Notes: generated by a model not told the origin, from the sequence alone. Counted from the first letter of the stretch, positions 1 through 8,971 are shown. The stretch: DNA of 49,965 bases from Lysobacteraceae bacterium PS02065 (GCA_029959555.1 JASCPI010000038.1:1-49965); one strand, 5' to 3'. Program-made: numbers and translations.

Positions 1-67
1 ACGCCGTGCCGCGTGCACGGCGTCGTCGCGCGTCCTTTCGCGATCCTCCAAGGAGATTCCCGGTCCG

Positions 68-2428
68 ATGCTGACGATGTCCACGCCGTCGCGCGCGCGA
101 CGCACCGCCCTGGCCTGTGCCGTCCTGCTCGCGAGCGTGCTCGCCGGCTGTTCCGATCGCGCCGCGACACCGCCTGCCACCGGATCCGCGGCGTCGACGG
201 CCACGGCGCCGAATACCCCTTCGATCATTCCGGCCCCCGCGCGCCTCGAGGCACGCGGGGGCCGTTTCGTCGTCGACGGCGGCACGCTCGTCACCGTCGA
301 CGGTGACGGCGCGCGCGATGTCGCCCTCGTCTTCACCGACCTGCTCACGCGTGCCGGCGGCGTATCGCTCGTCGTGAGCGAGCGCGTGCTCGATGCGGCG
401 ACGCCGGCGATCCGCCTGAAGCTCGACGCCACGCTCGCACAGCCCGAGGAAGGCTACGTGCTCGACATCGACGCGAACGGCGCGACACTGGCCGCGCGCA
501 GCGCGCATGGCCTGTTCAACGGCACGATGACGCTGTGGCAGTTGCTCGTCGACGGCCGCAGCGGCGACGTGGCGCTTCCCGCCCTGCACATCGAAGACGC
601 ACCGCGCTTCCGCTGGCGTGGCCTCATGCTCGACTCGGCGCGCCACATGCAGTCGGTCGACGACATCAAGCGCCTGCTCGACGCGATGGCGCAGCACAAG
701 TTCAACACGCTGCACTGGCACCTCACCGATGACCAGGGCTGGCGCATCGAGATCGCGAAGTATCCGAAGCTGACCGAGGTCGGTGGCTGCCGCATCCCGC
801 TCGGCGACGCCGGCCGCGATCCCGCGACGGGCGCCGCGCAGCCGTACTGCGGCTTCTACACGAAGGCGCAGATCCGCGACGTCGTCGCGTACGCGGCCGC
901 GCGCCACATCACGATCGTTCCCGAGTTCGACCTGCCCGGCCACGCACGCGCGGCCGTCGCCGCCTACCCGGAACTCGGCGTGCTCGACGTCGCCGAGCCC
1001 GTGTCGGCCGAGTGGGGCATCCACACGACGCTGTTCAACGTCGAGGAATCGACGCTGGCCTTCATCGAGGACGTGTTCGCCGAGATCATCGAGCTGTTCC
1101 CGGGAGCCTACATCCATGTCGGCGGTGACGAGGCCGCCAAGGACCAGTGGAAGGCCTCGCCGCGCGTGCAGGCCCGCATGAAGGAACTCGGCATCGCCGA
1201 CGAGGCCGGCCTGCAGAGCTGGTTCATCACGCGCATGGAGACGTTCCTCGCCGCGAAGGGCCGCAAGCTCATCGGCTGGGACGAGATCCTCGAAGGCGGC
1301 CTGCCCGCGACCGCCACCGTGATGTCGTGGCGCGGCACCGACGGCGGCATCGCCGCGGCGCGCCACGGCAACGACGTGGTCATGGCGCCGCACGATCGCC
1401 TCTACTTCGACTACCTGCAGAGCGACTCGCCCGAGGACACACCGGGCCGTCCCACGGCGAACCCGCTGCGCACCGTCTACGACTACGAACCCGTGCCCAC
1501 CGAGCTGACGCCCGAGCAGGCGAAGCACATCCTCGGCGCACAGGCCAACCTGTGGACCGAGCACCTGCGCACCGCGCAGCGCGTCGAGCGCTCGTTCTTC
1601 CCGCGCGCCGCCGCGCTCGCCGAAGTGACGTGGTCGCCGGTCGCGCGCCGCGACTGGTCGAACTTCCTCGCGCGCCTGCCCGCGCAGTTCGAGCGCTATC
1701 GCGTACTCGGCATCGACGCCTCGACGGTCGCCTTCGACGCGCGCGCCAGCGTGCGCAGCGAACTCGCCGCCGGCAAGGCGACCGTCACGCTCGCCAATCA
1801 GGTCGAGCAGGGCGAGATCCGCTACACGCTCGACGGCAGCGAGCCGACCGCGGCGTCGCCGCAGTACGGCGCACCGATCGACGCGAAGGTCGCCGACGGC
1901 AGCACGCTGCGTGCACGCACGTTCCTCGCCGGCGAGCCGTTCGGCCACACGCTCGTGCAGGCCCTCGACACGACTGCGCTGCGCCGCCGCGCCAACCACG
2001 AACTGCCGCCGTGCAAGCCCGGCCTGCCGCTGCGCCTCGAGGACGACACCACGATCGACGGCACGCGCGGCGTCTTCACGATCGACATCTTCAACCCGTG
2101 CTGGCGCTACGCCGATGCCGAACTCGACGGCATCACCACGCTGCATGTGCGCGCCGTGCGCGTCCCCTACGCGTTCCAGCTCTGGCACGACGAACCGCAC
2201 CGCAAGTTCGTTGCCGCGAAGAGTGCGCACGGCGAGTTCGAAGTGCGCGCCGGCTGCGAAGGCGACGTCATCGGCAAGGCGGATCTTCCCGCGGACGCAG
2301 GACCGTCCGGCATCCTCGACCTCGACGTACCGCTCACCACGACGGCCGGTCGCCACGACCTCTGCATGATTTTCACCGGCGACACGCGCCCGGCGACGTG
2401 GGTCGTTGCGGAGGCGGCGTTGAAGTAG
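68..2428 (+). CDS. Lipoprotein beta-N-acetylhexosaminidase (GH20)
   Basis: This predicted 786-residue enzyme should remove terminal N-acetylhexosamine from chitooligosaccharides or peptidoglycan/glycan fragments in the periplasm. The N-terminus is a lipoprotein signal with lipobox LAGC (Cys28). A GH20 N-terminal domain follows at about 50-180. The TIM barrel starts at about 182, and the catalytic Asp-Glu pair lies in HVGGDEA (D354-E355). A C-terminal beta-sandwich of the chitobiase type (YTLDGSEPT, about 590) follows. Length is normal for multidomain GH20 enzymes. The ATG at 68 follows an AAGGAGA about 11 bases upstream; a second ATG at 77 is possible. The gene stands alone, with a REP-like repeat and a long gap behind it. 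The exact sugar specificity cannot be read from sequence. Confidence 0.95.
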   Translation: MLTMSTPSRARRTALACAVLLASVLAGCSDRAATPPATGSAASTATAPNTPSIIPAPARLEARGGRFVVDGGTLVTVDGDGARDVALVFTDLLTRAGGVSLVVSERVLDAATPAIRLKLDATLAQPEEGYVLDIDANGATLAARSAHGLFNGTMTLWQLLVDGRSGDVALPALHIEDAPRFRWRGLMLDSARHMQSVDDIKRLLDAMAQHKFNTLHWHLTDDQGWRIEIAKYPKLTEVGGCRIPLGDAGRDPATGAAQPYCGFYTKAQIRDVVAYAAARHITIVPEFDLPGHARAAVAAYPELGVLDVAEPVSAEWGIHTTLFNVEESTLAFIEDVFAEIIELFPGAYIHVGGDEAAKDQWKASPRVQARMKELGIADEAGLQSWFITRMETFLAAKGRKLIGWDEILEGGLPATATVMSWRGTDGGIAAARHGNDVVMAPHDRLYFDYLQSDSPEDTPGRPTANPLRTVYDYEPVPTELTPEQAKHILGAQANLWTEHLRTAQRVERSFFPRAAALAEVTWSPVARRDWSNFLARLPAQFERYRVLGIDASTVAFDARASVRSELAAGKATVTLANQVEQGEIRYTLDGSEPTAASPQYGAPIDAKVADGSTLRARTFLAGEPFGHTLVQALDTTALRRRANHELPPCKPGLPLRLEDDTTIDGTRGVFTIDIFNPCWRYADAELDGITTLHVRAVRVPYAFQLWHDEPHRKFVAAKSAHGEFEVRAGCEGDVIGKADLPADAGPSGILDLDVPLTTTAGRHDLCMIFTGDTRPATWVVAEAALK

Positions 2429-2798
2429 CGGCGAGCCGTTCCAAGCGTCGCGTGCGTCGCCGTGCATGGACGCATGCCAGGAGCGCTCACGAACAGATGC
2501 TTCTCCGTTCGTCGCCCCGGCGCAGGCCGGGGCTCAGTGACTTTCCGGTTGACCTGTCGCGATGCACCGACGACACGATGCCGTTGCCACGGAGCCCCCG
2601 GAACATGATGATGCCCCCGTACCGCTTGGGCACGGAGGCACCATGGCATTACGCGAGGAACACGGGTTTGGCGATCCACCGCTCGGGCCCGAATCCGAGC
2701 GGCTCGTGGCCGGACGGAGCGACGAGCGCCTTCGGCATGAGCTGCCCCGGGATGCGCATACCCGTGGTCGCTGCGTCGCCAGGTCGTCACGGTGGTTG
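2429..2798. other. Intergenic stretch with one REP-like repeat
   Basis: These 370 bases between the hexosaminidase and the small lipoprotein gene hold one palindromic repeat (2511-2541). I see no convincing coding frame, terminator or promoter in the rest. Confidence 0.5.
2511..2541. repeat. REP-like palindrome, 'CCCGG...CCGGG' family
   Basis: The element has the palindromic core GCCCCGG/CCGGGGC (2514-2520 and 2527-2533) with a 6-base loop and the flanks GTC... and ...CTCAGTGAC. It resembles the widespread proteobacterial intergenic repeat whose translated shadow reads VIPAKAGIQ. A second, better conserved copy is at 28839-28867 in the other orientation. It sits just after the hexosaminidase gene and could protect the mRNA 3' end; that role is inferred. 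Confidence 0.6.
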
Positions 2799-3191
2799 AT
2801 GTGGCGAGTCGTGCATGACGTGCGATGCAAGCGCGCGGAAGACCGGTTGTCTCCGACAGGCAACACCTTGCGTATCACCGGCTTGGTCGCCGCGCTCTCG
2901 GGTTGCGTGCACCTGGGCCCCATGGATGCGCCTGTCCGGGTCGTCGGCGCCGCACCGTCGCATGCGACGTGCGTGGTGGGCGTCGCCGCTGTCGGCCGGC
3001 GTGTGGATGCGAACGAGCGTCCGGTCTCGGCCGCATTCCGGGAAAGCTTCGTCGTGAATCCGTCGCGTAGCGGACACAGGACGGTCCTGACGTGCGACGG
3101 CGTGATCGTGGCGGAGCGGACCTTCCGGCTTGGACGCGACGTTCGGGCTGGCGGGGACGTCGTGTTGCCGACGGGCGCGTTTCCACCGTGA
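2799..3191 (+). CDS. Small putative lipoprotein, unknown function
   Basis: The frame encodes up to 130 residues with a short hydrophobic stretch ending in a lipobox-like LSGC, then about 95 residues rich in short beta-like segments (VRVVGAAP, ESFVVNP, RTVLTCDG, AERTFRLG). This pattern fits a small periplasmic immunoglobulin-like or carboxypeptidase-regulatory-like lipoprotein, but I recognise no family. The start is uncertain: ATG 2799 gives a long N-terminus before the signal, while TTG 2847 or TTG 2868 would give a more typical lipoprotein signal. No strong ribosome binding site decides it. It lies 154 bases upstream of the alpha/beta hydrolase gene on the same strand. It could still be a chance frame in GC-rich DNA. 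Confidence 0.45.
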   Translation: MWRVVHDVRCKRAEDRLSPTGNTLRITGLVAALSGCVHLGPMDAPVRVVGAAPSHATCVVGVAAVGRRVDANERPVSAAFRESFVVNPSRSGHRTVLTCDGVIVAERTFRLGRDVRAGGDVVLPTGAFPP

Positions 3192-3344
3192 TGCCGGACG
3201 GCGCCTCGAGGCTTGGCGCAGAAGGCCGTGCGGCCCGAGGAGGGGCGCGCGGCACGTGCGCGACGACATCCACGCGTTTCAGCGAAGTCGATCCAACGCC
3301 GTCAAGCCATCGGCCTGCCACGAGCCGATCCCCGTGATCGGTCC

Positions 3345-4235
3345 GTGATCACCGTGTGTCGACGATCGATACGTCGGCGGGTGACGATCGTGATCGCGCT
3401 CGCGTTCGTCCTAGGGATTCTGGCGACGTGGATCGTCGGCGACCTGCTGAGCCGCCCGGCGCTGCGCGCGATCGGCGATCCGCCGCGTGACCTCGGAGTG
3501 CTGCGCGTCGAGATCGCGGTGCCGTCAGCGTCGCCCGTCGCAGGCTGGTGGTCTAAGGGCCAGTCCGGCGCTGGCGTGGTGCTGCTCCTGCACGGCGTGC
3601 GCAGCGATCGCATGCAGATGCTCGCGCGGGCACGGTTCCTGCGCGGGGCCGGATACGGCACCTTGCTGATCGACTTGCCCGCGCATGGCGAGAGTGCAGG
3701 CGAGCGCATCACCTTCGGTGCGCGCGAATCGGCCGGCGTCGTCGCGGCACTGGCCTTCCTGCGGCGCGAAGCGCCCACGGAGCGTGTCGGCGTCATCGGC
3801 GTCTCGCTCGGCGCGGCATCGACCGTGCTCGCCCATCCGCAGCCGCCGCCCGAGGCGGTCGTCCTCGAGTCGATGTACGCGACGATCGACGACGCCGTGC
3901 GCGATCGCCTCGCGATGCGGCTCGGCCGCCTCGGTGCCCCTCTCGCTCCCATGCTGCTATGGCAGCTGCCGCTGCGGACGGGGATCGATCCTTCGGTGCT
4001 TCGCCCGATCGATCATCTCGCGCAGCTCCACGCACCGGTACTCATCGCATCGGGCGCGGAAGACCGGCATACGCCATGGGCGTCGACCGAGCGCCTTTTC
4101 GACGTCGCACACGAGCCCAAGGCATTCTGGCGTGTCGAAGGCGCTGCGCATGTCGACCTGCACGCATTCGCACCGGTCGAGTACGAGCGCAGGATCCTCG
4201 CGTTCCTCGAGCGGCATCTGCGGGAGACGCGCTGA
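3345..4235 (+). CDS. Membrane-anchored alpha/beta hydrolase
   Basis: This 296-residue protein has an N-terminal arginine-rich segment and one transmembrane helix (about 13-33), then an alpha/beta-hydrolase domain. The oxyanion-side motif LLHGVRSD (about 81-88), the nucleophile elbow GVSLGA (Ser154), the acid in GAEDRHTP and the histidine in GAAHVDL complete the expected triad. It resembles the YfhR/BEM46-like serine hydrolases, usually thioesterases, esterases or peptidases; the substrate is unknown. I chose GTG 3345 because it places the anchor close to the N-terminus; GTG 3354 and GTG 3381 are alternatives. The frame remains open upstream to about 3213, but those residues have no membrane or domain character. 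Confidence 0.8.
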   Translation: MITVCRRSIRRRVTIVIALAFVLGILATWIVGDLLSRPALRAIGDPPRDLGVLRVEIAVPSASPVAGWWSKGQSGAGVVLLLHGVRSDRMQMLARARFLRGAGYGTLLIDLPAHGESAGERITFGARESAGVVAALAFLRREAPTERVGVIGVSLGAASTVLAHPQPPPEAVVLESMYATIDDAVRDRLAMRLGRLGAPLAPMLLWQLPLRTGIDPSVLRPIDHLAQLHAPVLIASGAEDRHTPWASTERLFDVAHEPKAFWRVEGAAHVDLHAFAPVEYERRILAFLERHLRETR

Positions 4236-4405
4236 GTCGTCAGGGGGGGCAGCTGGAGGGTCTCGTCGGGCATCTGAAACCACGTGCCGAGGGCCTGGCG
4301 ACGCGTGGCCTCGTACTGCAGACGATCGGCGCTTCGAGACGACTTGCCTCGCCCATCGACGGCAAGCATGCTTGCGACTCATCAAGGGATGCAGGGGTGC
4401 CCCGC

Positions 4406-4750
4406 ATGGAATGCTTCGACCATGCCGGTCAATCGGCGGTTGGGTTGTGCAAGGTCTGCGCGCGCGGCGTCTGCCGTGCGTGCGCGGTTACGGTCACCAA
4501 CGGCCTCTCATGCTCCGAGGAGCATCGAGAACTCGCGGAACAGTTGGCGCGCACGCAGATCGTGGCGGCCCGCAACGCGGGTTTCTATCGCATGCAGCGA
4601 TGGATCCAGCCGATCTGCGGCATCGCCATGGCCGCGATGGGCGGCATCGTCCTCGTGATGGACGAATCCGACATCCTGGGTCTCGTGCTGTTCACGTCGG
4701 GCATCGCCATCGTAGGCCTCGCCCTGGTCGGCGTACTGAGAAAGCGCTGA
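4406..4750 (+). CDS. B-box-like zinc-finger membrane protein
   Basis: This 114-residue protein starts with a Cys/His-rich module (about 1-40) with the pattern C-x2-H-x8-C-x2-C-x4-C-x2-C and a further C-x3-H, as in prokaryotic B-box-type zinc fingers. Two hydrophobic helices at about 66-108 follow. It should sit in the inner membrane with the zinc module in the cytoplasm. The role is unknown; such proteins often serve as adaptors. ATG 4406 is preceded by GGGG at about 4394; GTG 4397 in the same frame would add three residues. The stop is three bases before the next ATG, so the two genes are almost surely co-transcribed. Confidence 0.75.
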   Translation: MECFDHAGQSAVGLCKVCARGVCRACAVTVTNGLSCSEEHRELAEQLARTQIVAARNAGFYRMQRWIQPICGIAMAAMGGIVLVMDESDILGLVLFTSGIAIVGLALVGVLRKR

Positions 4751-4753
4751 GCC

Positions 4754-5281
4754 ATGGCTGAGGATGCACGCGACGTGATGCCGGGCCATCATGCGCGACG
4801 ACCCGCGCCTCTTTCCCGATCGCAGGCATGGCATCGCTCGCTGCTCTTCTGGGCCGGCTTGTGCTCCGCGCTCGCCTCGGTGCTGCACATCGCCTGCATC
4901 GTCGGCGGACCGGCGTGGTATCGCGCGCTCGGTGCGGGCGAGGGCATGGCGCGCATGGCCGCGAATGGCGATGCCTATCCCGCCATCGTCACGTCGGCCG
5001 TCGCACTCGTGCTCGCCGCGTGGGCGGCGTTCGCATGGTCGGGTGCCGGCCTGATCCGCAGGTTGCCGCTGCTGCGCACGGCACTCGTCGCGATCACGGC
5101 GGTGTACCTGCTGCGCGGCATCGCGTTCGTGCCGCTCAAGGCGCACATCCCCGGCAACAGCGAAGCGTTCTGGCTCTGGAGCTCGGCGATCTGCCTCGTG
5201 ATCGGTGTGCTGCACCTCGCGGGGCTGGTGCAGGCGTGGCCGGCGTTGAGGCGGACGCCGAGTGCACGGAGGGTGGCATGA
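4754..5281 (+). CDS. Four-helix membrane protein, unknown function
   Basis: This 175-residue protein has about 27 polar residues, then four predicted transmembrane helices (about 28-50, 78-100, 106-126 and 140-162). Conserved-looking loops contain GGPAWYRALGAG and PGNSEAFWLWSS. It resembles small hypothetical membrane proteins of Xanthomonadaceae but has no named domain I can support. The ATG lies three bases after the stop of the zinc-finger gene, and its end is 25 bases before the next membrane protein gene. The three form a likely operon of small membrane proteins. Confidence 0.75.
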   Translation: MAEDARDVMPGHHARRPAPLSRSQAWHRSLLFWAGLCSALASVLHIACIVGGPAWYRALGAGEGMARMAANGDAYPAIVTSAVALVLAAWAAFAWSGAGLIRRLPLLRTALVAITAVYLLRGIAFVPLKAHIPGNSEAFWLWSSAICLVIGVLHLAGLVQAWPALRRTPSARRVA

Positions 5282-5306
5282 CGACGCCGCGATCCCGGGA
5301 GGGCAG

Positions 5307-5861
5307 ATGAAGCGCTTTCTCGAGGCAATGCTCGCGAAGCTCGATGCTGCGTCCCCGCGCGTCTTTCTCTACGCCAACCTTGTGATCGCGGCTTTCGTGC
5401 TGCTGGGCCACGGGATGACGCTGCTCGTTCTACATCTGCGGCCATCGATATCGCAGCCCGAAGGCATGATCGGCATGACCATGGTGTCGCTGCCCGTCGC
5501 GAGCATCGTGATGATGTCGTCCGTCGCAGCGCTGCTCGTCGAGCGTGCCCGTGCCGGCGTCCTCGCGTTTCACGGGGCGTCGCTGATGCTCGGCGCCTTG
5601 GCCATGCTGGCGTTTGCCCTCCATGTCGTCCTTTGGGGCATGAGCGGTGGCAACTTCAGCTGGACACCGGGCCTGTTCTCGCTCGGTATCGCGTATGCGG
5701 TCTTCGTCTTCACGCGGTACACGGTGCCGGTGTCATGGCGCACCAAGCCCGCGATCACGTTCGCGCCGGTCTGGTCACTCGCGATCGCGTTCCTCGTCGA
5801 AGTGTCCATCTTCGTACGGCTGGTTGTGAGCATGGTGGCGACGTTTCGCCAGATTCCTTAG
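5307..5861 (+). CDS. Multi-pass membrane protein, unknown function
   Basis: The 184-residue product carries about four to five hydrophobic helices (about 20-42, 52-75, 84-108, 116-134 and 150-176) separated by short loops. No motif identifies a function. The start at ATG 5307 follows a good GGGAGGG about seven bases upstream. An in-frame upstream ATG at 5262 would add 15 polar residues and overlap the previous gene, so it is less likely. It is the last gene of a likely three-gene membrane-protein operon beginning at 4406. Confidence 0.75.
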   Translation: MKRFLEAMLAKLDAASPRVFLYANLVIAAFVLLGHGMTLLVLHLRPSISQPEGMIGMTMVSLPVASIVMMSSVAALLVERARAGVLAFHGASLMLGALAMLAFALHVVLWGMSGGNFSWTPGLFSLGIAYAVFVFTRYTVPVSWRTKPAITFAPVWSLAIAFLVEVSIFVRLVVSMVATFRQIP

Positions 5862-6171
5862 CGTGCGCGGTCGGAAGGGCAGCACGAGCAGATCGATCCG
5901 ATCCGGTGCGGCCGGCCGATGCCGTCGGTATGGATACGCGCCGATTCGACATCCTCGCGCCAGGCATGGTTGCGTGCTGGACGTATTCGTCCGGAGACTC
6001 GCGGACTGACATCGATCGCGCCCGGGCAGGGGTGAGTCGATCGGATCGGTGACCCGCCATGAGATCCCGCGGTCACATGACCGAAGGATGCCGAGGTCCG
6101 GCCGTCACGGAGGACAAGCGCGCGGCGATCGCGCCTTTCGACGGCTGCTCTTCCACCGAAGGAGCGGTGCC
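5862..6171. other. Intergenic gap between convergent genes
   Basis: These 310 bases separate the plus-strand membrane-protein gene from the 3' end of the minus-strand LysR gene. I find no coding frame with protein-like character, no strong hairpin terminator and no repeat. Confidence 0.5.
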
Positions 6172-7080
6172 TCATCGCGAAGGCGCGCGGTATCGCAACG
6201 CCTCGACGAGCAGCGTGAACGCCGCGGAAGGCGGACGCCGGCTCGGGTAGTAGAGGTGGTAGCCGGGAAACAGCGGGCACCAGTCGTCGAGCAGCTGGCG
6301 AAGGCGTCCCCGCGCGATGTGCGCCTCGACCATCGGTTCAGGCAGGTAGGCGAGGCCGAAGCCGCCGAGCGCGGCGTCGAGGATGCGGTCGATGCTGTTG
6401 AACGTGAGACGTCCGTCGACACGCACGTTGAGCGCATGGCCGTCCTTCTCGAACTCCCACGCGTACAGGCCGCCGTGCGTGAGGAAGCGGATGTTGATGC
6501 AGTCGTGACCGGTGAGGTCGCGCGGCGTGACCACGGGCGGGCGATGTTTCAGGTAGGCGGGCGTACCGACCACGACGAGGCGCGTCGGCGGGCCGATCGG
6601 CACGGCGATCATGTCCCTGGCGACCTGCTCGCCGAGGCGGATGCCTGCGTCGAAACGCTCGGCGACGATGTCGGTCAGCGTCGAGTCGCTGATCACCTCG
6701 ACACGGATGTCCGGGTAGCGTGGCAGGAACGTCTGCAGCGCGGGCCACACGATCGACGCCGCGGCGTGTTCGCTCGTGGTCAGGCGGATCGTGCCGCTCG
6801 GTGTGTCGCGCAGCTCGCCGAGATCGGCGATCGCCGCGTCGATATTCTCGAAGCTCGGTTGCAGCGCGAGCTGCAGGCGCTCGCCCGCCTCGGTGGGAGA
6901 CACGCTGCGTGTCGTACGCGTCAGCAGGCGCAGGCCCACCTTGGCTTCGAGTCCCTTGATCGCATGGCTCAACGCCGACTGCGACACCCCGAGCTGCGCG
7001 GCGGCACGCGTGAAGCTCTTCTCGCGTGCCACGACGAGGAAGGCCTGCAGGTCGTTGTAGAGATCGCGGGGCCTGGGCAT
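6172..7080 (-). CDS. LysR-family transcriptional regulator
   Basis: The 302-residue protein has an N-terminal winged helix-turn-helix (about 8-68, with SFTRAAAQLGVSQSALSHAIKGLE) and a type-2 periplasmic-binding-like effector domain (about 90-298, with GTPAYL and GFGLAYLP). It belongs to the CrgA-like LysR group that commonly sits divergent from oxidoreductase genes. The divergent gene is a cupin, followed by an aldo/keto reductase and an F420-reductase-like protein, its probable targets. The 193-base divergent region carries a 12-base perfect palindrome 17 bases before this start codon. The inducer is unknown. Confidence 0.93.
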   Translation of the reverse strand: MPRPRDLYNDLQAFLVVAREKSFTRAAAQLGVSQSALSHAIKGLEAKVGLRLLTRTTRSVSPTEAGERLQLALQPSFENIDAAIADLGELRDTPSGTIRLTTSEHAAASIVWPALQTFLPRYPDIRVEVISDSTLTDIVAERFDAGIRLGEQVARDMIAVPIGPPTRLVVVGTPAYLKHRPPVVTPRDLTGHDCINIRFLTHGGLYAWEFEKDGHALNVRVDGRLTFNSIDRILDAALGGFGLAYLPEPMVEAHIARGRLRQLLDDWCPLFPGYHLYYPSRRPPSAAFTLLVEALRYRAPSR

Positions 7081-7096
7081 GGCGATTGATCGATGA

Positions 7097-7108
7097 GACT
7101 CATGAGTC
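7097..7108. promoter_or_regulatory. Candidate LysR operator (perfect palindrome)
   Basis: GACTCATGAGTC is a perfect 12-base palindrome, embedded in the overlapping dyad ATGAGACTCAT (7093-7103). It lies in the most AT-rich part of the divergent lysR/cupin region. The position between LysR and its likely targets suggests an autoregulatory LysR site, but LysR boxes normally have the T-N11-A form, so assignment is tentative. Confidence 0.4.
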
Positions 7109-7273
7109 CATTCGAATCTACGCCTCTTATCGTTCAAACGCGACGACCCCAGACTGTGGTTCATCGCCCATCGCGGTCCTCGTGCCGCCTCCACGTCCAC
7201 GCGCGCCGACATCTTGTCCGGAGCGCAGGCGTGGTTGCTCCGCTGGCCGCGGTGTGCCCCGGAAGGAGTCCCC

Positions 7274-7804
7274 ATGTCGAACCCGTCATCCACCCCTCCG
7301 ATGCTGCCGGCACTGCTGATCGCCGCAGCCTGCGGTGCATCGCCTGCCGATGCCGCCGATCCTTCTTCGCAGGATGTGCGGGGCACGGTCGTCCTGCGCC
7401 ACGGCGCGTCGCCGTCGATGAAAGGTGCGGCCGAGACCTTCACAGGCGACGTGCGTGTCGAGGCGCGCTTCCAGCGCGAAGCGCCTTCGCGCGTATCGGG
7501 CGCGACGGTCACGTTCGCACCGGGTGCACGCACGGCGTGGCACACGCATCCGCTCGGCCAGACACTGGTCGTCACCTCCGGCAAGGGCTGGACGCAGACG
7601 GAAGGAGGCCCCGTCGTCGAACTGGCTCCCGGCGACATCGTCTGGTGCCCGCCCGACGTGAGGCATTGGCACGGTGCGACGCCGACGACGTCGATGACCC
7701 ACGTCGCGATCGCCGAAGCACTGGACGGCGAGGTCGTCACCTGGATGGAGCACGTCGGCGACGCGGAGTACGCACGTGGCCCGGCGCCCACGGGCACGCC
7801 GTAA
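7274..7804 (+). CDS. Exported cupin-domain protein
   Basis: A hydrophobic signal peptide (about 10-27, cleavage near ADA-AD) is followed by a single cupin barrel in this 176-residue protein. The metal-site pattern is H90-T-H92-P-L-G-Q96 with H131 (VRHWHGA), matching the H-x-H-x3-Q...H arrangement of small cupins such as cupin hydroxynitrile lyases and carboxymuconolactone-decarboxylase-associated cupins. The real substrate is unknown. ATG 7274 follows GGAAGGAG at a good distance; an upstream start at 7214 would bury the signal peptide. It is the first gene of the cluster divergent from LysR. Confidence 0.85.
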   Translation: MSNPSSTPPMLPALLIAAACGASPADAADPSSQDVRGTVVLRHGASPSMKGAAETFTGDVRVEARFQREAPSRVSGATVTFAPGARTAWHTHPLGQTLVVTSGKGWTQTEGGPVVELAPGDIVWCPPDVRHWHGATPTTSMTHVAIAEALDGEVVTWMEHVGDAEYARGPAPTGTP

Positions 7805-7821
7805 GGGCCCGATGTATCTCC

Positions 7822-7842
7822 GGCCTGCACGACGTGCAGGCC
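7822..7842 (+). terminator. Hairpin between cupin and reductase genes
   Basis: GGCCTGCAC and GTGCAGGCC form a perfect 9-base stem with a 3-base loop, 17 bases after the cupin stop codon. There is no U-tract, so it may be a partial terminator or mRNA processing site that uncouples cupin from aldo/keto reductase expression. Confidence 0.45.
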
Positions 7843-7914
7843 TACCGTTCCGGATTTCCGGACGCGCGCCCCGCGAGGCTGCGCGTGCCGGTGGATCCTT
7901 TCCAAGGAGACATC

Positions 7915-8895
7915 ATGAACACACGACAGCTGGGCCAGGGGCTCGAGGTTTCCGCGATGGGCCTCGGCTGCATGGGCCTGAGCTTCGGCTACGGGCCCGC
8001 GGTCGACACGGCGCAGGGCATCGACCTGATCCGTGCCGCCTTCGAGCGCGGCATCACGTTCTTCGACACCGCCGAGGCCTACGGCCAGGGCGCCAACGAA
8101 GCGCTGCTCGGCGAAGCCGTCGCGCCGTTCCGCGACGAGGTCGTGCTCGCGACCAAGTTCGGTTTCCGCGGCGGCGTCGCCAGCGCCGGACTCGACAGCC
8201 GGCCCACGAACATCCGTGCGGTGACCGAGGCCTCGTTGAAGCACCTGCGCACGGACCGTATCGACCTGCTCTATCAGCATCGCGTCGATCCCGACGTGCC
8301 GATGGAGGACGTCGCCGGCACCGTGCGCGACCTCGTCGCCGAGGGCAAGGTGCGTCACTTCGGACTTTCGGAGGCCGGCGTGGACTCGATCCGTCGCGCG
8401 CACGCCGTGCAGCCCGTGGCGGCGCTGCAGAGCGAGTACTCGATGTGGTGGCGCGAGCCCGAGGACGCGATCCTGCCGCTCTGCGAAGAACTCGGCATCG
8501 GCTTCGTGCCGTTCAGTCCGCTCGGCAAGGGCTTCCTGACCGGCGCGATCGACGCCGCCACCGTGTTCGCGGACGGCGACTTCCGCAACGTCGTGCCGCG
8601 CTTCTCGGCGGAGGCACGCGACGCCAACCAGGCGTTCGTCGACGTGCTCGCCGCCATCGCGCGTGAACTCGAGGCGACGCCGGCGCAGGTCGCGCTCGCG
8701 TGGCTGCTCGCGCAGAAGCCGTGGATCGTGCCGATCCCGGGCACGACGAAAAGGCACCGCCTCGACGAGAACGTCGCCGCGGCGTCGCTGGTCCTCGGCG
8801 AGGCGGAGCGTTCGCGCCTCACGCAGGTGCTCGCCGCGATCGAGGTGCACGGCGCGCGCTATCCCGCGGCACTCGCCGCGCTCACGGGGCGCTGA
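7915..8895 (+). CDS. Aldo/keto reductase
   Basis: This is a 326-residue (beta/alpha)8 NADPH-dependent reductase of the AKR family, close to the YhdN/AKR13-like bacterial proteins that reduce aldehydes and ketones. The catalytic tetrad is visible as D51 and Y56 (FFDTAEAYG), K81 (LATKFGF) and H122 (YQHRVD). The cofactor loop near the C-terminus (IPGTTKRHRLDEN) is intact. ATG 7915 follows AAGGAGA with ideal spacing. The gene sits behind the cupin and a hairpin and before the F420-reductase-like gene. It is likely under LysR control. The physiological substrate is not evident; detoxification of reactive carbonyls or quinones is a common role. Confidence 0.95.
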   Translation: MNTRQLGQGLEVSAMGLGCMGLSFGYGPAVDTAQGIDLIRAAFERGITFFDTAEAYGQGANEALLGEAVAPFRDEVVLATKFGFRGGVASAGLDSRPTNIRAVTEASLKHLRTDRIDLLYQHRVDPDVPMEDVAGTVRDLVAEGKVRHFGLSEAGVDSIRRAHAVQPVAALQSEYSMWWREPEDAILPLCEELGIGFVPFSPLGKGFLTGAIDAATVFADGDFRNVVPRFSAEARDANQAFVDVLAAIARELEATPAQVALAWLLAQKPWIVPIPGTTKRHRLDENVAAASLVLGEAERSRLTQVLAAIEVHGARYPAALAALTGR

Positions 8896-8971
8896 ACGTC
8901 GGTCGTCGTCGACCGTCCATCCCGATCGTCACACATCGCACGTACCACCACCCCACAAGGAGCCGACCGCC

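Noticed and set aside
1147..2799. 550-codon frame on the plus strand over the hexosaminidase gene
   Set aside because: It is extremely Arg/Pro-rich, overlaps a clear GH20 gene in another frame and shows no domain.
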